Source of the DNA: Phytopythium helicoides
Lineage: Eukaryota; Oomycota; Peronosporomycetes; Pythiales; Pythiaceae
Assembly: GCA_024867545.1 (NCBI GenBank)
Contig: JANFNE010000001.1
Span: forward strand, 930,001 to 994,000
Direction of reading: 5' to 3'
DNA: 64,000 bases
The notes below the pieces were generated by a model that was given only the letters and a program-made list of their open reading frames with translations, was not told where the DNA came from and searched no databases. This document shows, piece by piece, positions 52,462-64,000 of this stretch. Position numbers and translations under genes: made by a program. How positions within the stretch are numbered: the stretch's first letter is position 1; each line of letters opens with the position of its first letter.

Positions 52462-53329
52462 GGCTGCGAGTCCGCTCCGATATCACTCTCGGTGCACTTC
52501 TCCGCAAGTCCTGGCTCCAGCAGGCGCAAGGGCGGAGCGAAACCGCTGCACATGAACGTCTCAAAATGTCTGCAAATTTAGCGGTCGACCAAACGGTCAA
52601 CGGACGGATTGACACGTAACGCCGTCACAGACACCTGCTGAGTTCGAAGCCCCTGTGAAAGTGAGCTTTGCATGGTGGTCACGGAAGTTGAAGTTGAATT
52701 GAACCCTTGGCGGGAATGCGCAAATCGACCTCAGCACGCTGGATGTGTGAGCAAGCGTGCAGCACCGAGCATGCCAGATCATTGAAAGACATTGAACAAT
52801 GTGGGATGCTGTGCCATTTACTGGAGAGTGCTTTGAGGCGGTGGTTAAGTAAGCTGAATGGACCGTGCAGTAAATCTTCATCGATAGTCACTCTTTACTA
52901 TCAGTTTTATATGAAAATCATTCGTTTCTAAAAGTAATTTTATGTGTGAAATCACCGTAACAATTGTCATTTATAAAAGTTTGTTTAATAATGGAGGTAT
53001 TCAAAGTATCTGTTAAACCCTTGCCAGCGTCTTCAGTCGGTGTTTGGACGCCACGGAGATGCTGCAACATGCCCATCATGCTGCACTTCAACGCACCACC
53101 TCAGTGCTCTTTGCCCTCTTCAAGCGTCTCAGTATGGAGGTAAGTCTAGCACCTTTGTGCACCAGCGGAACACCCTTCGAGGCAATATGTTGGACCTCTG
53201 TTGATCACCGCAATCCCAAGCTGGCAATTGTCCACCAAGCCTCACTTCCGAAATCACAACCGGCAGCTCGAGCTCCATTGCCAAGTGTCTCGAGCCAACC
53301 ACACCAGCAGCACACGCCACGCATTTGCG
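52462..53329. other. Divergent region between the K+ channel gene and fusion G, no gene seen
   Basis: Serves as upstream region for both genes. It holds an AT-rich block at 52880-53000 and a TTGAA-type inverted element at 52691-52704 (AAGTTGAATTGAAC) related to those upstream of D and F. Short frames near 53044 show no homology. Confidence 0.35.
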
Positions 53330-56300
53330 ATGGAGGAGATCAAGATTGCCTATCAAGGAATTCTCGGGTCCGACGCGGAGAAGGCGACGCGGCAGCTGCT
53401 GGGCGCGAGCAGCAGCGTCGCGGCGCTGGGCTTCCCGTCCTTCGAGCTCGCGTTCCAGGCCGTGCAGCGCGGCGACTGCGACTTCGGCGTGCTCCCCATC
53501 CAGAACTCGCTCGGCGGCAGCATCCACGCCAACTACGACCTGCTGCTCAAGTACGACCTGCACATCGTGGGCGAGTACGACCTGCGCGTCGAGCACTCGC
53601 TGCTGGCGCTCCCAGGAGTGACCAAGGCCGACATCAAGACGGTCATCAGCCACCCGCAGGCGCTCGCGCAGTGCGCGCACTCGATCGAGGCGCTCGGCGC
53701 CGTGCCGCGCGCTGAGTACGACACGGCCGGCAGCGCCAAGATCATCGCAGACAACCAGTGGAGGGACACGGCGGCCATCGCCAGCGACCTCGCGGCAGAG
53801 TACTACGGACTCAGCGTGCTCGAGCGCAACGTCGAGGACGACGAGAGCAACTTCACGCGCTTCCTGCTGCTCTCGCGCAAGGAGGAGATCGGGCTCGACG
53901 CTAAGGCCAGCACCGAGTTCAAGACCTCCATCGTGTTCACGTTCAAGGACAGCAACGAGAAGGGTCAGCTGTACAAGGCTCTGTCGGCGTTCGCGTTGCG
54001 TGACCTCGACTTGTCCAAGATCGAGAGCCGTCCTTGGGGACCTTCGGCGGCGCAGCAGTACGGCGAGACGGTCGAGTCGTTTGACTTCGATGTTGAAGAA
54101 GGCGGTATTGATCGCCGCAAGTACAAGTACCTGTTCTATGCCGACATCATCGGCCGACGAACAGATGAAGCTATCGTGAATGCTCTCCGCCACCTGCGCG
54201 AGTTCTGCAAGTTTGTGCGTGTTCTGGGATCATATCCGACCAAGGGCAAGCTCATCGGGGATGTTCGTCGTGCGCTGGAGGCCGTTGGTGCGTACCAGGC
54301 GGTTCCTGCTTCCCCCACCTTGTGTACACCGCGAAAGGTACCTGAAAAGCGGCTTGCAATTGGAATCATTGGCTTTGGCAACTTTGGTCAGTTCCTCGCT
54401 AAAACGATGGCCAAGTCCCACGAAGTCCGGGCGACCTCGCGCACCGACTACTCTGCTATCGCAACGAAGCTTGGCTGCAAGTACTACTCATCCGTCTCGC
54501 AGCTCGAAGAATTTTACGATGGTTTGGACGTTCTACTGATCTCAGTCAGCATTCTCTCGTTTGAAGGCGTGCTCGCCGGTATTCCACCGCGCGTACTAGA
54601 GCGGCTTGTTGTGGTCGATGTATTGTCCGTCAAGATGTATCCAAAGCAGGTTCTGCTCAAAAATCTCCCAGAGACCACCAGCATCCTGTGCACGCACCCC
54701 ATGTTTGGTCCCGAGAGTGGCAAGTACACCTGGCGTGGTCTGCCTATGATGTACGAGAAGGTTCGCACGCTGACGCCTGAGCACGGACAAGTGATGGATG
54801 TGTTCTTGGGGATCTTCGAGGGCGAGCAGTGCCGAATGCTTGAGATGACATGCGAGTCGCACGACGAGTACGCTGCGAGCAGCCAGTTCCTGACGCACCT
54901 GACGGGCCGCATCCTGAGCGTGCAGGGCGTCAAGTCAACGCCTATCGACACTCGCGGCTTCAAGAACCTGGTTCGGTTGGTTGAAGACACGTGCAAGGAC
55001 AGCTTCGATCTGTTCCAGGGTCTGTACGAGTTCAACCCGAACTCGGAGCAGCAGATCCAGAAGTTCAACGAGTCTCTCAACGAAGTCACTCGTCTACTCG
55101 CGCACAAGTCTTCGAAGCCTATGGCGCTCACGGCTTCATTCGCGTCAAACGGATCGAGTGGCGAGCAGAAGTATCCTTTGAACCCTCTGCTTGGTAAGGT
55201 GAAGGCGTCGAAGACGAACGTGATTCACGGCATGACGAAGCAGCTGGAGGCCGAGGGCAAGCAAGTGTGGTCGCTGTGCGTGGGTGAGCCGGACTTTGCG
55301 CCAGACGCGCGCGTGCTGAACGCGGGCAAGGCGACGCTGGATGCGGGCAACGTCAAGTACACGGACGTGCGCGGCACGCTGTCGCTGCGCAAGCTGATCG
55401 CGGAGTATCTGGAGAAGTGCAAGGGTATCAAGTACGACCCTGCGACGGAGATCCTGGTGTCGAACGGCGCGAAGCAGTCGGTGTACCAGGCGCTGCTGGC
55501 GGTGTGCAAGCCGGGTGAGCAGGTGTTGATCCCGTCGCCGTTCTGGGTGAGCTACCCGGACATGTGCAAGCTGGTGAACGCGGAGCCGCTGGTGCTGCCG
55601 ACGCGTCTGGAGGACAACTACCTGGTGGACCCTGCAGAGCTGGAGAAGATGCTGGCGGCGAACCCGAACATCAAGGTGTTCATCCTGTGCAACCCTAGCA
55701 ACCCGGCAGGTACGGTGCACCTACCGGAGCACCTGGAGCGCATCGCGGCGGTGCTGCGCAAGCCTGCGTTCCGTCACATCGTGGTGATCGCGGACGAGAT
55801 CTACGAGCAGCTGATTTACCAGGACGAGGGCGAGGCGAAGCGCGTGCACCGCAGCTTCGCGTCGCTGCCGGAGATGTACGAGCGCACGCTGACGGTGAAC
55901 GGTTTCTCCAAGTCGTTCGCGATGCCCGGTCTTCGTATCGGGTACCTGGCGGCGCCCAAGTACTTCGCGGCGGTGTGCACGAAGATCCAGGGCCAGCTGA
56001 CGTCGTGCGCCAACTCGGTGGGCCAGTCGGCTGCCGAGGAGGCGATGCGGTTCGAGTTGGAGTGTGTGGCGCAGAACACGGAGCGCATGACGGAGACGCT
56101 GGCGGTGATGGACGCCAAGCGGCAGTTCATCCTGTCGCGCCTGCGTGCGATCCCGAAGCTGCGCTTCGCGCACCCGACGTCTGCGTTCTACGTGTTCATG
56201 GACCTGTCGGCGTACTTTGAGGGCAAGCAGGCGGTGAACGCGGACCGCTCGACGGTGCTGAAGGACGCGGACGACTTCTGCGAGTACCTGCTGAGCACGT

Positions 56301-56449
56301 TCTACGTGGCGCTGGTGCCTGGCTCGGCGTTCGGTATCAAGAACGGTCTGCGCATTTCGTACGCGAGCTCTATGGAGACGCTGGAGCACGCGATGGACGG
56401 TTTGGAGCAGTCACTTGCCTCGCTCACGTTCGAAGCTGCGGCGTTCTGA
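53330..56449 (+). CDS. Fusion G: dehydratase-ACT-arogenate dehydrogenase-aminotransferase
   Basis: Frame of 1039 codons from the ATG at 53330 (MEEIKIAYQGILGSDAEKA), intact. Same domain order as F but with one aminotransferase: dehydratase about 1-190 (GGSIHANYDLLL, FTRFLLL), ACT about 195-310 (KIESRPWG), arogenate dehydrogenase about 340-595 (GFGNFG, HPMFGPESGK), aminotransferase about 610-1035 (SKT, SNGAKQS, NPSNPAGTV, NGFSKSFAM, LRISYASS). Dehydratase/ACT DNA at about 53385-54060 is nearly the same as in F (inverted), while 54090-54350 differs more, a mosaic that suggests gene conversion. All key residues visible are present, so this is probably a functional trifunctional enzyme making both Phe and Tyr from prephenate via arogenate. 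Confidence 0.92.
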   Translation: MEEIKIAYQGILGSDAEKATRQLLGASSSVAALGFPSFELAFQAVQRGDCDFGVLPIQNSLGGSIHANYDLLLKYDLHIVGEYDLRVEHSLLALPGVTKADIKTVISHPQALAQCAHSIEALGAVPRAEYDTAGSAKIIADNQWRDTAAIASDLAAEYYGLSVLERNVEDDESNFTRFLLLSRKEEIGLDAKASTEFKTSIVFTFKDSNEKGQLYKALSAFALRDLDLSKIESRPWGPSAAQQYGETVESFDFDVEEGGIDRRKYKYLFYADIIGRRTDEAIVNALRHLREFCKFVRVLGSYPTKGKLIGDVRRALEAVGAYQAVPASPTLCTPRKVPEKRLAIGIIGFGNFGQFLAKTMAKSHEVRATSRTDYSAIATKLGCKYYSSVSQLEEFYDGLDVLLISVSILSFEGVLAGIPPRVLERLVVVDVLSVKMYPKQVLLKNLPETTSILCTHPMFGPESGKYTWRGLPMMYEKVRTLTPEHGQVMDVFLGIFEGEQCRMLEMTCESHDEYAASSQFLTHLTGRILSVQGVKSTPIDTRGFKNLVRLVEDTCKDSFDLFQGLYEFNPNSEQQIQKFNESLNEVTRLLAHKSSKPMALTASFASNGSSGEQKYPLNPLLGKVKASKTNVIHGMTKQLEAEGKQVWSLCVGEPDFAPDARVLNAGKATLDAGNVKYTDVRGTLSLRKLIAEYLEKCKGIKYDPATEILVSNGAKQSVYQALLAVCKPGEQVLIPSPFWVSYPDMCKLVNAEPLVLPTRLEDNYLVDPAELEKMLAANPNIKVFILCNPSNPAGTVHLPEHLERIAAVLRKPAFRHIVVIADEIYEQLIYQDEGEAKRVHRSFASLPEMYERTLTVNGFSKSFAMPGLRIGYLAAPKYFAAVCTKIQGQLTSCANSVGQSAAEEAMRFELECVAQNTERMTETLAVMDAKRQFILSRLRAIPKLRFAHPTSAFYVFMDLSAYFEGKQAVNADRSTVLKDADDFCEYLLSTFYVALVPGSAFGIKNGLRISYASSMETLEHAMDGLEQSLASLTFEAAAF

Positions 56450-56549
56450 GCTCGAGATCGTGGTGGTGGTGGATGTAGCGATGGAGGAGACTATGTGATG
56501 TATCAATTGATGTTACTATGTTCTTGACCTGCTCGATGCAACGACCACC

Positions 56550-58030
56550 TTAAATGCGGAACCCCGAGGCCGGCAGGAGGTCTACGCGTTTCTCAAGCAA
56601 TGCCTTCTTGATTGGGATCACGTTTTTCAGCCCTCGCTCTTCAGCCTCGCGAAGGGCGGCTCGCGCAACTTCCTGAAATCGAGCGCTTTCAATGGCGAGA
56701 GCTTCCTCCGCCTCTCGCTGAGCCTGCAACAGATTGGATCGCTCCTCAGCATGCGAGTGGCGACGTGCGTCTGCTTGCTGCTTTTGCTCAACAGCAAGCT
56801 GCAGACTTGTGAGTCGTGCCTCCTGCTCCTCTTGCCGGTTCTGAGCCTCGACTCTTCGGCCAAATTGCTCCCACTGCGCCACCGATTCCTTGGCACGTGC
56901 GCGTTCTTCTTCGCGCTCTTGCTGCTTACGCTCCAGCTGGTGCTGTCGGCTACGATGAATTGCCTCTTTCTCAGCAGCTCGTCGATCTGCGCGAACTTGG
57001 AGCTCGCGGTCCTCTTTCGCACGTACTTCTTCGCTCTGCACTTGCAGCCGAAGATCCTGCTGCTGTTCCAGCTTGACAAGGTTTTGGACGGCCAAATCGA
57101 TCATGCGCTGTTTGCGTGCCTGCGCAAGTGCTCGCTTCTCTTTCTGAGCTGATCGCGCTTTGCATCCCGAAGAGCCTTCTTGGCTGCGTCTTCCTCACGT
57201 TTGCGGTCCTCCAACGCTTCTCTTTCTGCCTGAGCATCCTTGAACGCTCGGAGCTTATGGTTGGCGAGTCGAGTGTCCTCGCATGCCTGTCGAGCACGCG
57301 CACGCCTTGCTTGCTCACTGCGCTGCTCCTCAAGCGTCTCTGCCTCGGACAGCACTTTCATCCGCTCGCCTTCTTGTTTCTCTTCGCGCAACTCGGCGAT
57401 ATATCGCTGTTTGTACTCCTCCAACTGCTGCTTCTGGATGGCAGCAAGCTGGGCGTGCTTGCGCTGGTGCTCCTGCTTTTTCTTCAGCTCCTCTTCCTCT
57501 CCATGAAGTACACTTTCTAGTATTTTTTGGTCGTGGGCTCGGTTGATCATTCGGTCTTGCTCATCAATCATCTTCCTCTCCTCCAACTGAGCCCTCGGTG
57601 CTGATTGCAGCGCAAACGAGCTCGTTAGAGTATTGCTGACTTACAGCAACTGAATGCTTAAAAACACTACGAACATGGACGACATCTGCCAGTAATTGCT
57701 TGCTACGCAGCGTCTTCATGCGGTCTGTCTGCTCGTACAGCAGCGCGTTGGCCCGCTCGATCTGGCGGGTACGCGCCTCAAGCTGCAGCCGGGCCTCTTC
57801 CTCGTCAATTTTACGCCTCGCCGCCTCCTCTCGCTCTTCTTGTCCTTCTTCCATCGGTCCTTCTTCTGCCGCATGGCCTCGAGAGTGTTGGGCCACTTGG
57901 CCGTGCGCTGCTGCGACTTGAGCCGGATCTCCTGCCGCCGCGCCTCGCGGTCGCTCTGTACGGGCGGCGAGACGCTCGCCATCATGCGCTCCAGCTCGTC
58001 CGCCGACACAGTCGTGGCCATTGGCGACAT
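56550..58030 (-). CDS. CFAP210 (CCDC173)-like flagellar coiled-coil protein, two indels
   Basis: From MATTVSADELERMMASVS (ATG at 58030) the protein is almost entirely charged coiled coil: RQKKDRWKKDKKSE, then IERANALLYEQTDRMKTLRSKQLLADVVH, intron, MIDEQDRMINRAHDQKILESVL, EEYKQRYIAELREEKQEGE, and a C-terminal part to DLLPASGF. The ANxLLYxQTDRxKxLxSxxLL segment matches the ciliary CCDC173/CFAP210 family, microtubule inner proteins of axonemal doublets; this fits an organism with flagellate zoospores. One-base frame changes lie near 57835 and near 57165. Other trichohyalin/plectin-homology (TPH) proteins are the alternative. Confidence 0.6.
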
Positions 58031-58387
58031 TTTGCCGCTCCCAAGCGTTGGGAAGGCGGGTTATCGGCTCTGGAGAGCTCCAAGCGCGCATTGTGCTGGC
58101 ACTTGAAGCCGAAATAGCTACACTTGTCAAGCGTGACCAGCTATTTCGGGGATCGACAGGTATTTCAGCCAATGAGGGCGTGGTTACTATATTCTGACCA
58201 ATACAAGCCGCGCAAAAGACAGCCAATCAGAGCGCGGAAAAAACGATCTAGGTCATCTCAGTCCAACACATTGTAGCTACATGCAGTGTCCGGTGGTGCT
58301 GCGTGGTTCAGGAACGGTGGCGCCCACCAGAAAGACGAGGGCGCTCCATACCTAGCCGTGCTCTGTTGCAGGAGTGAACTCGACTAC
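58031..58387 (-). promoter_or_regulatory. Upstream region of the flagellar gene with a perfect 11-bp inverted repeat
   Basis: CCGAAATAGCT at 58109-58119 and AGCTATTTCGG at 58139-58149 form a perfect inverted repeat with a 19-base spacer, about 80-120 bp upstream of the CFAP210-like start codon. Two CCAAT-type elements follow at about 58198 and 58224. It may be a binding site for a dimeric regulator or a cruciform. Confidence 0.4.
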
Positions 58388-60688
<2,301 letters not shown>

Positions 60689-61414
60689 GATGTCAGCGGC
60701 GGTTCTCGGTCCCCAGGGCTCGGATCGAGGCCGCGGAGGTCGCGATCGGGCGCGGAGGCCGCGGGGCTGGCTGCCGGAGCGGCGGGGCGGGCGGAGGAGC
60801 GAGGCGGAGCTGCCGAGCGCCTAGGGAGGGCGCTCACGTGGCGGGCGAGGGCTCGGCGCCGGCAGGGGGAAGGGAGTCTCGACGGCGCTGGTAGAAAGCG
60901 GCGCGCGGTGGACGGCCTCAGTGGACCGTCCGCCCGTCCGGCAGAGGTGCGCGGCGAAGTGACTGGAAGTTTGTATGAGAGCGGACGGGGGAGCGGACGA
61001 GGACGACGATTGGACGACGAGCGGCGTACGGTACTGAACCTCGTTGAAGCCACATCGTGGGATGGTGGTGCCTGGAGGCTCTCAGGCTTGGGCCATGCAG
61101 CACCAAGGCGCTGCATGAGGACGATTGGTATCAAGTGTTGGTGCAATTGGCCTAGTGGTGGAGTGGCAGGAGAGCGAGGTGTGAGTGGAGGGCTGACTGC
61201 ATCCACATGATCCACAAGGTAGCCAAGAATGAGGCGAGTGATGAATCCTGCGGCGCAATGCAGCACATCGCGCACGAACTTCGTCTCACTGGACTCTGCA
61301 TATATTAGCAACAGCAGGGAGCGGCCGATTAGCGTGTCTGCAAAAGCACTCTCGTAATCTACACTGGCCGGACAGTGGCATCAGCGTGGTGGTATCGTGC
61401 GGGTCGCGCTCGCC
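60689..61414. other. Upstream region of the PAS-kinase gene, no gene seen
   Basis: Strongly GC-rich (CGG/GCG runs, 60720-60900). No supported coding frame; it also forms the 3' flank of MLH1. Confidence 0.35.
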
Positions 61415-64000
61415 TCAGCAGCGCTCAAAGATCTTGTACAACTGCGTCAGACATGCGATCGGCACGATCACGCTCGCGTCGTTCAGGTCGTTCGGGGGGC
61501 AAAACGTCGCGGACTTTGTCGCGGGAAACACAACGTGCTCCAGCACGAGTGGGACGCGCTCGGGATTCAATGGACTCCGCACCTCGGCGTACCAGCGCGC
61601 AAGCGCTTGAGCCACGTTGTCAAAGCATGGCTCTTCCTCCTCCCAGTTCACCTCGGTGGCTAGCCGAAAGATGAACTCAGGGAGCGAATGGATGGGTGGT
61701 TCGTGGTCCGGTAGAACTCGTGGCAGCGTGCGCAGCATGCCCTACGTATCAAAACGATTGTTAGCGTTGCGATCGTCAACAAACCAGGTCGATCTCACCG
61801 CACCTGGGCGTCAATATCTAGTGCAAAATACTCTGCGAGCATGGGACCATTGGCTGCGAGCAAGGTCTTGACCTCCTCTGCGAGCTGATCCTTCGGCCCG
61901 TCTTCTTCATCGTACCCGTTGCGTGGGTTGTCGAGCGCCTCGATTACACAAGATGCGATAGAGATCGGCTCCTGCAATTGAATCGCGCGCATCTGACCGA
62001 ATTGCTGCAGCACTCGTTGGTACATGAGGTGGATTGCCACCTGCTCGTGTCGGACAAGATAGAGCTTCGTGCGATGCTGAAGTAGGCAGTAGTTTGGGTT
62101 GACAAGTCCCACGAACGTATGCTCTCGGAAAAGCTAGATGCAAAGAGGCCAATTTCAAGAATTAGTTGGTGTTCGATGAAGACGAAAGCAACACGCCTGA
62201 CAGCTAGTACCTTCGCAAGAGATCTGTTCTTTCGCGACTGGATATTATGCTGGAGATTTTGGACACTCGTGAGCATCTGCGGACTCTGTGTCGGCTCCAC
62301 GCTACCACGCCGATAATCGCTTTCGTCGCTTTCAGGTTCTGGCTCTGCATCGTCATCCATCTGTTAGACTCGACTTATCGCGCTGTTTTTGCTCAACAAA
62401 TATACCGTCAATCGTAGAGTTGCTGGTGATCTCATCCAGCTTACGCTTTTTGGATAAAGCAGCTGATGCATTGTTGGAGGTTGATTCAGGAGGGCTCTTT
62501 GTCGTGTCATCGCCTCCACCATGAGGCTCACTCGAACTATCCAATTCTTCTTGCGAAGAAGTAAGCTGTGACGCGCGCTGGGAATCTAAGAAGAAATACT
62601 TGTCGATTGTGTTGGCGCGGTGATCTGTTCGCACCAACCGCTGCGGTGCCTGCAACCAACCGAAAAATTTAAAAGTGTTAGTTGTGTTAATTGAACAAGT
62701 CACGATTTGGAAGGCAATAAACCTGAGAAGGTTGGTATTTCCGCGACGGTGGTAGCGGTTTCTGGCTCAAATCTAATTCCACCGGCTGGCTTAGTACACC
62801 GCTGGTTGACGTTCGTTGAATTTCCGGGTTCTTTGAATCCATATCTTCGTCATCGTCTGACACCTCTTCATCGCTGCTTTCCTCGCGTTTTCCTTCTTCG
62901 TTGTCCTCTTTCGTGTCAACACGTTTCTTGGACTCAAAACTCATGATCGATGTGATGGGCTGCACTGCAAAGCTACGGCTTTCGTTACTGCCCTTGAGTC
63001 TCGCTTGAATGGCTTGTGAAATGGCGTCCACAATTTCTTCTCGTGGAGAAAATGCACCTGCATGACACGACGAAGACGTCGTAAGCTTGGGATTGGATAC
63101 AATTGTAGAAGGAGAGTAACCCACCTCTCGTTTGGTCGGGTGGACATTCACGTCTACATTTCGCGGAGGCAGCTCCACACTGAGGTAGACAAAAGGATGC
63201 GTGTGCTTGGGCAAATACAGCGAATATACGTACTCGCATGCACGCTTGAGCGCTGAGCAGTCGACAAGGCGGTTATTGATAAATAGATGAAGCTGCTTTT
63301 CTTCAGACTGTCCAAATCCGCACTGATGTGAACATCCAATTCAAATATGATGCGAGCAGAGCACTCGACGTACTTGTAGTTGGCGTTGCTGATGAGTCCG
63401 CGGACCTTATGACAGAGGTTCATGGCTGTTGAACCAGCACCTTTGTCAAGAGAGAACTCGAGAAGCTCGTTCGCGAGCTTGCTACCATAGATTGCTCGAA
63501 CAACATCAAGCTGTGACATTGTCTGCGTGGTGTTGACATCACACGAGACCTCGCGATGCTACCCACAATGAAAAGAATCGTAAGTGCTCCCTTTGAAAGG
63601 TAGGTTCGGTGATGCTTTGCAGATCTCACCTTTTTGCAGACGAATCCTATGTTCTTGCCAGCAAAGTGGATTGCATACTTTTGCACCACATCAAGGATGC
63701 GTTGGTACTGCTCTGATGTATTTTTGAGCGCCTGCCGACGAGTGTTGAGATTGTAGAACAGGTCCTCGACCTGGAATAAGCATTGCAAGATTCTACATAA
63801 GTAAAATGATGATCATTTGTTGAATGCCAGAACAATGAAAAACTCACCAAGATGATGGTGCCGTCTTTGCCAGCGCACGGCGTTGGGTCTGCGGACGCGC
63901 CAGGCTTCTTGGCTACAAGTTTGCCGTCTCTGTACGAGGCTCTGTTGATTGGCAGTCGATAAGTCAGTATGCATCAATGCGTTGAGCTTGTGCCTCGCCG
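61415..64000 (-). CDS. MLH1: MLH1 DNA mismatch-repair protein (5' part beyond the window)
   Basis: The right-hand part of a GHKL ATPase gene, read from the window edge inward. Exons show the transducer domain ([56 protein letters not shown]), an acidic low-complexity linker (about 62450-62950), and the C-terminal dimerisation domain ([22 protein letters not shown]) ending in the hallmark FERC at 61415. Introns are short; one from about 63292 to 63376 restores [12 protein letters not shown]. The N-terminal ATP-binding motifs lie outside. It would form MutL-alpha-type heterodimers in nuclear mismatch repair. Confidence 0.92.

Noticed and set aside
63292..63376. A frameshift in MLH1 before SEEKQLHLF
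   Set aside because: A GT-AG intron (GTCGAG to GGACAG) restores the frame, so no indel is needed.

Overview
This is a nuclear window from an oomycete (Phytophthora- or Pythium-like stramenopile). The evidence is dense gene packing on both strands, GT-AG introns of about 60-130 bp, a mitochondrial-type FtsZ, a flagellar coiled-coil gene, a PAS-MAP-kinase fusion, a two-repeat voltage-gated K+ channel and Fanzor (eukaryotic TnpB) genes. The species cannot be named from the sequence.

Layout. 1-17.2 kb is a housekeeping block: a membrane-protein remnant, a DHHC palmitoyltransferase, an ankyrin protein, FtsZ, a thioredoxin-UBA-PUB protein, a DUF445 protein, a RING-H2 protein, a tensin-like C2 protein, eIF3g and dolichol kinase. 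17.3-30.8 kb holds five diverged paralogues (A-E) of a class-I aminotransferase fused to a prephenate-dehydratase/ACT-like N-terminus. 31.2-41.4 kb is an accessory region: two near-identical Fanzor elements inside a broken membrane-protein gene, and several lineage-specific genes. 41.4-56.4 kb holds two giant fusions in inverted orientation, F and G. Both carry prephenate/arogenate dehydratase, ACT, a plant-type arogenate dehydrogenase and prephenate-type aminotransferase; F has four aminotransferase domains in tandem (1365-bp units) and G has one. A two-repeat K+ channel gene lies between them. 56.5-64 kb carries a CFAP210-like flagellar gene, the PAS-MAPK gene and the 3' part of MLH1.

Reading of the biology. 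F and G appear to hold every post-prephenate step of the arogenate route in one polypeptide: prephenate to arogenate, then to Phe or Tyr. Only F and G keep both the Thr and the Lys that I associate with prephenate aminotransferases. The Lys is Gln in all five A-E copies, so these have probably left that role. The Fanzor copies each have a 3' segment with conserved hairpins, a candidate guide RNA.

Caveat. Many conserved genes show isolated single-base frameshifts. These look like uncorrected long-read indels more than gene death, except perhaps in paralogue B. All exon joins here were read by eye.
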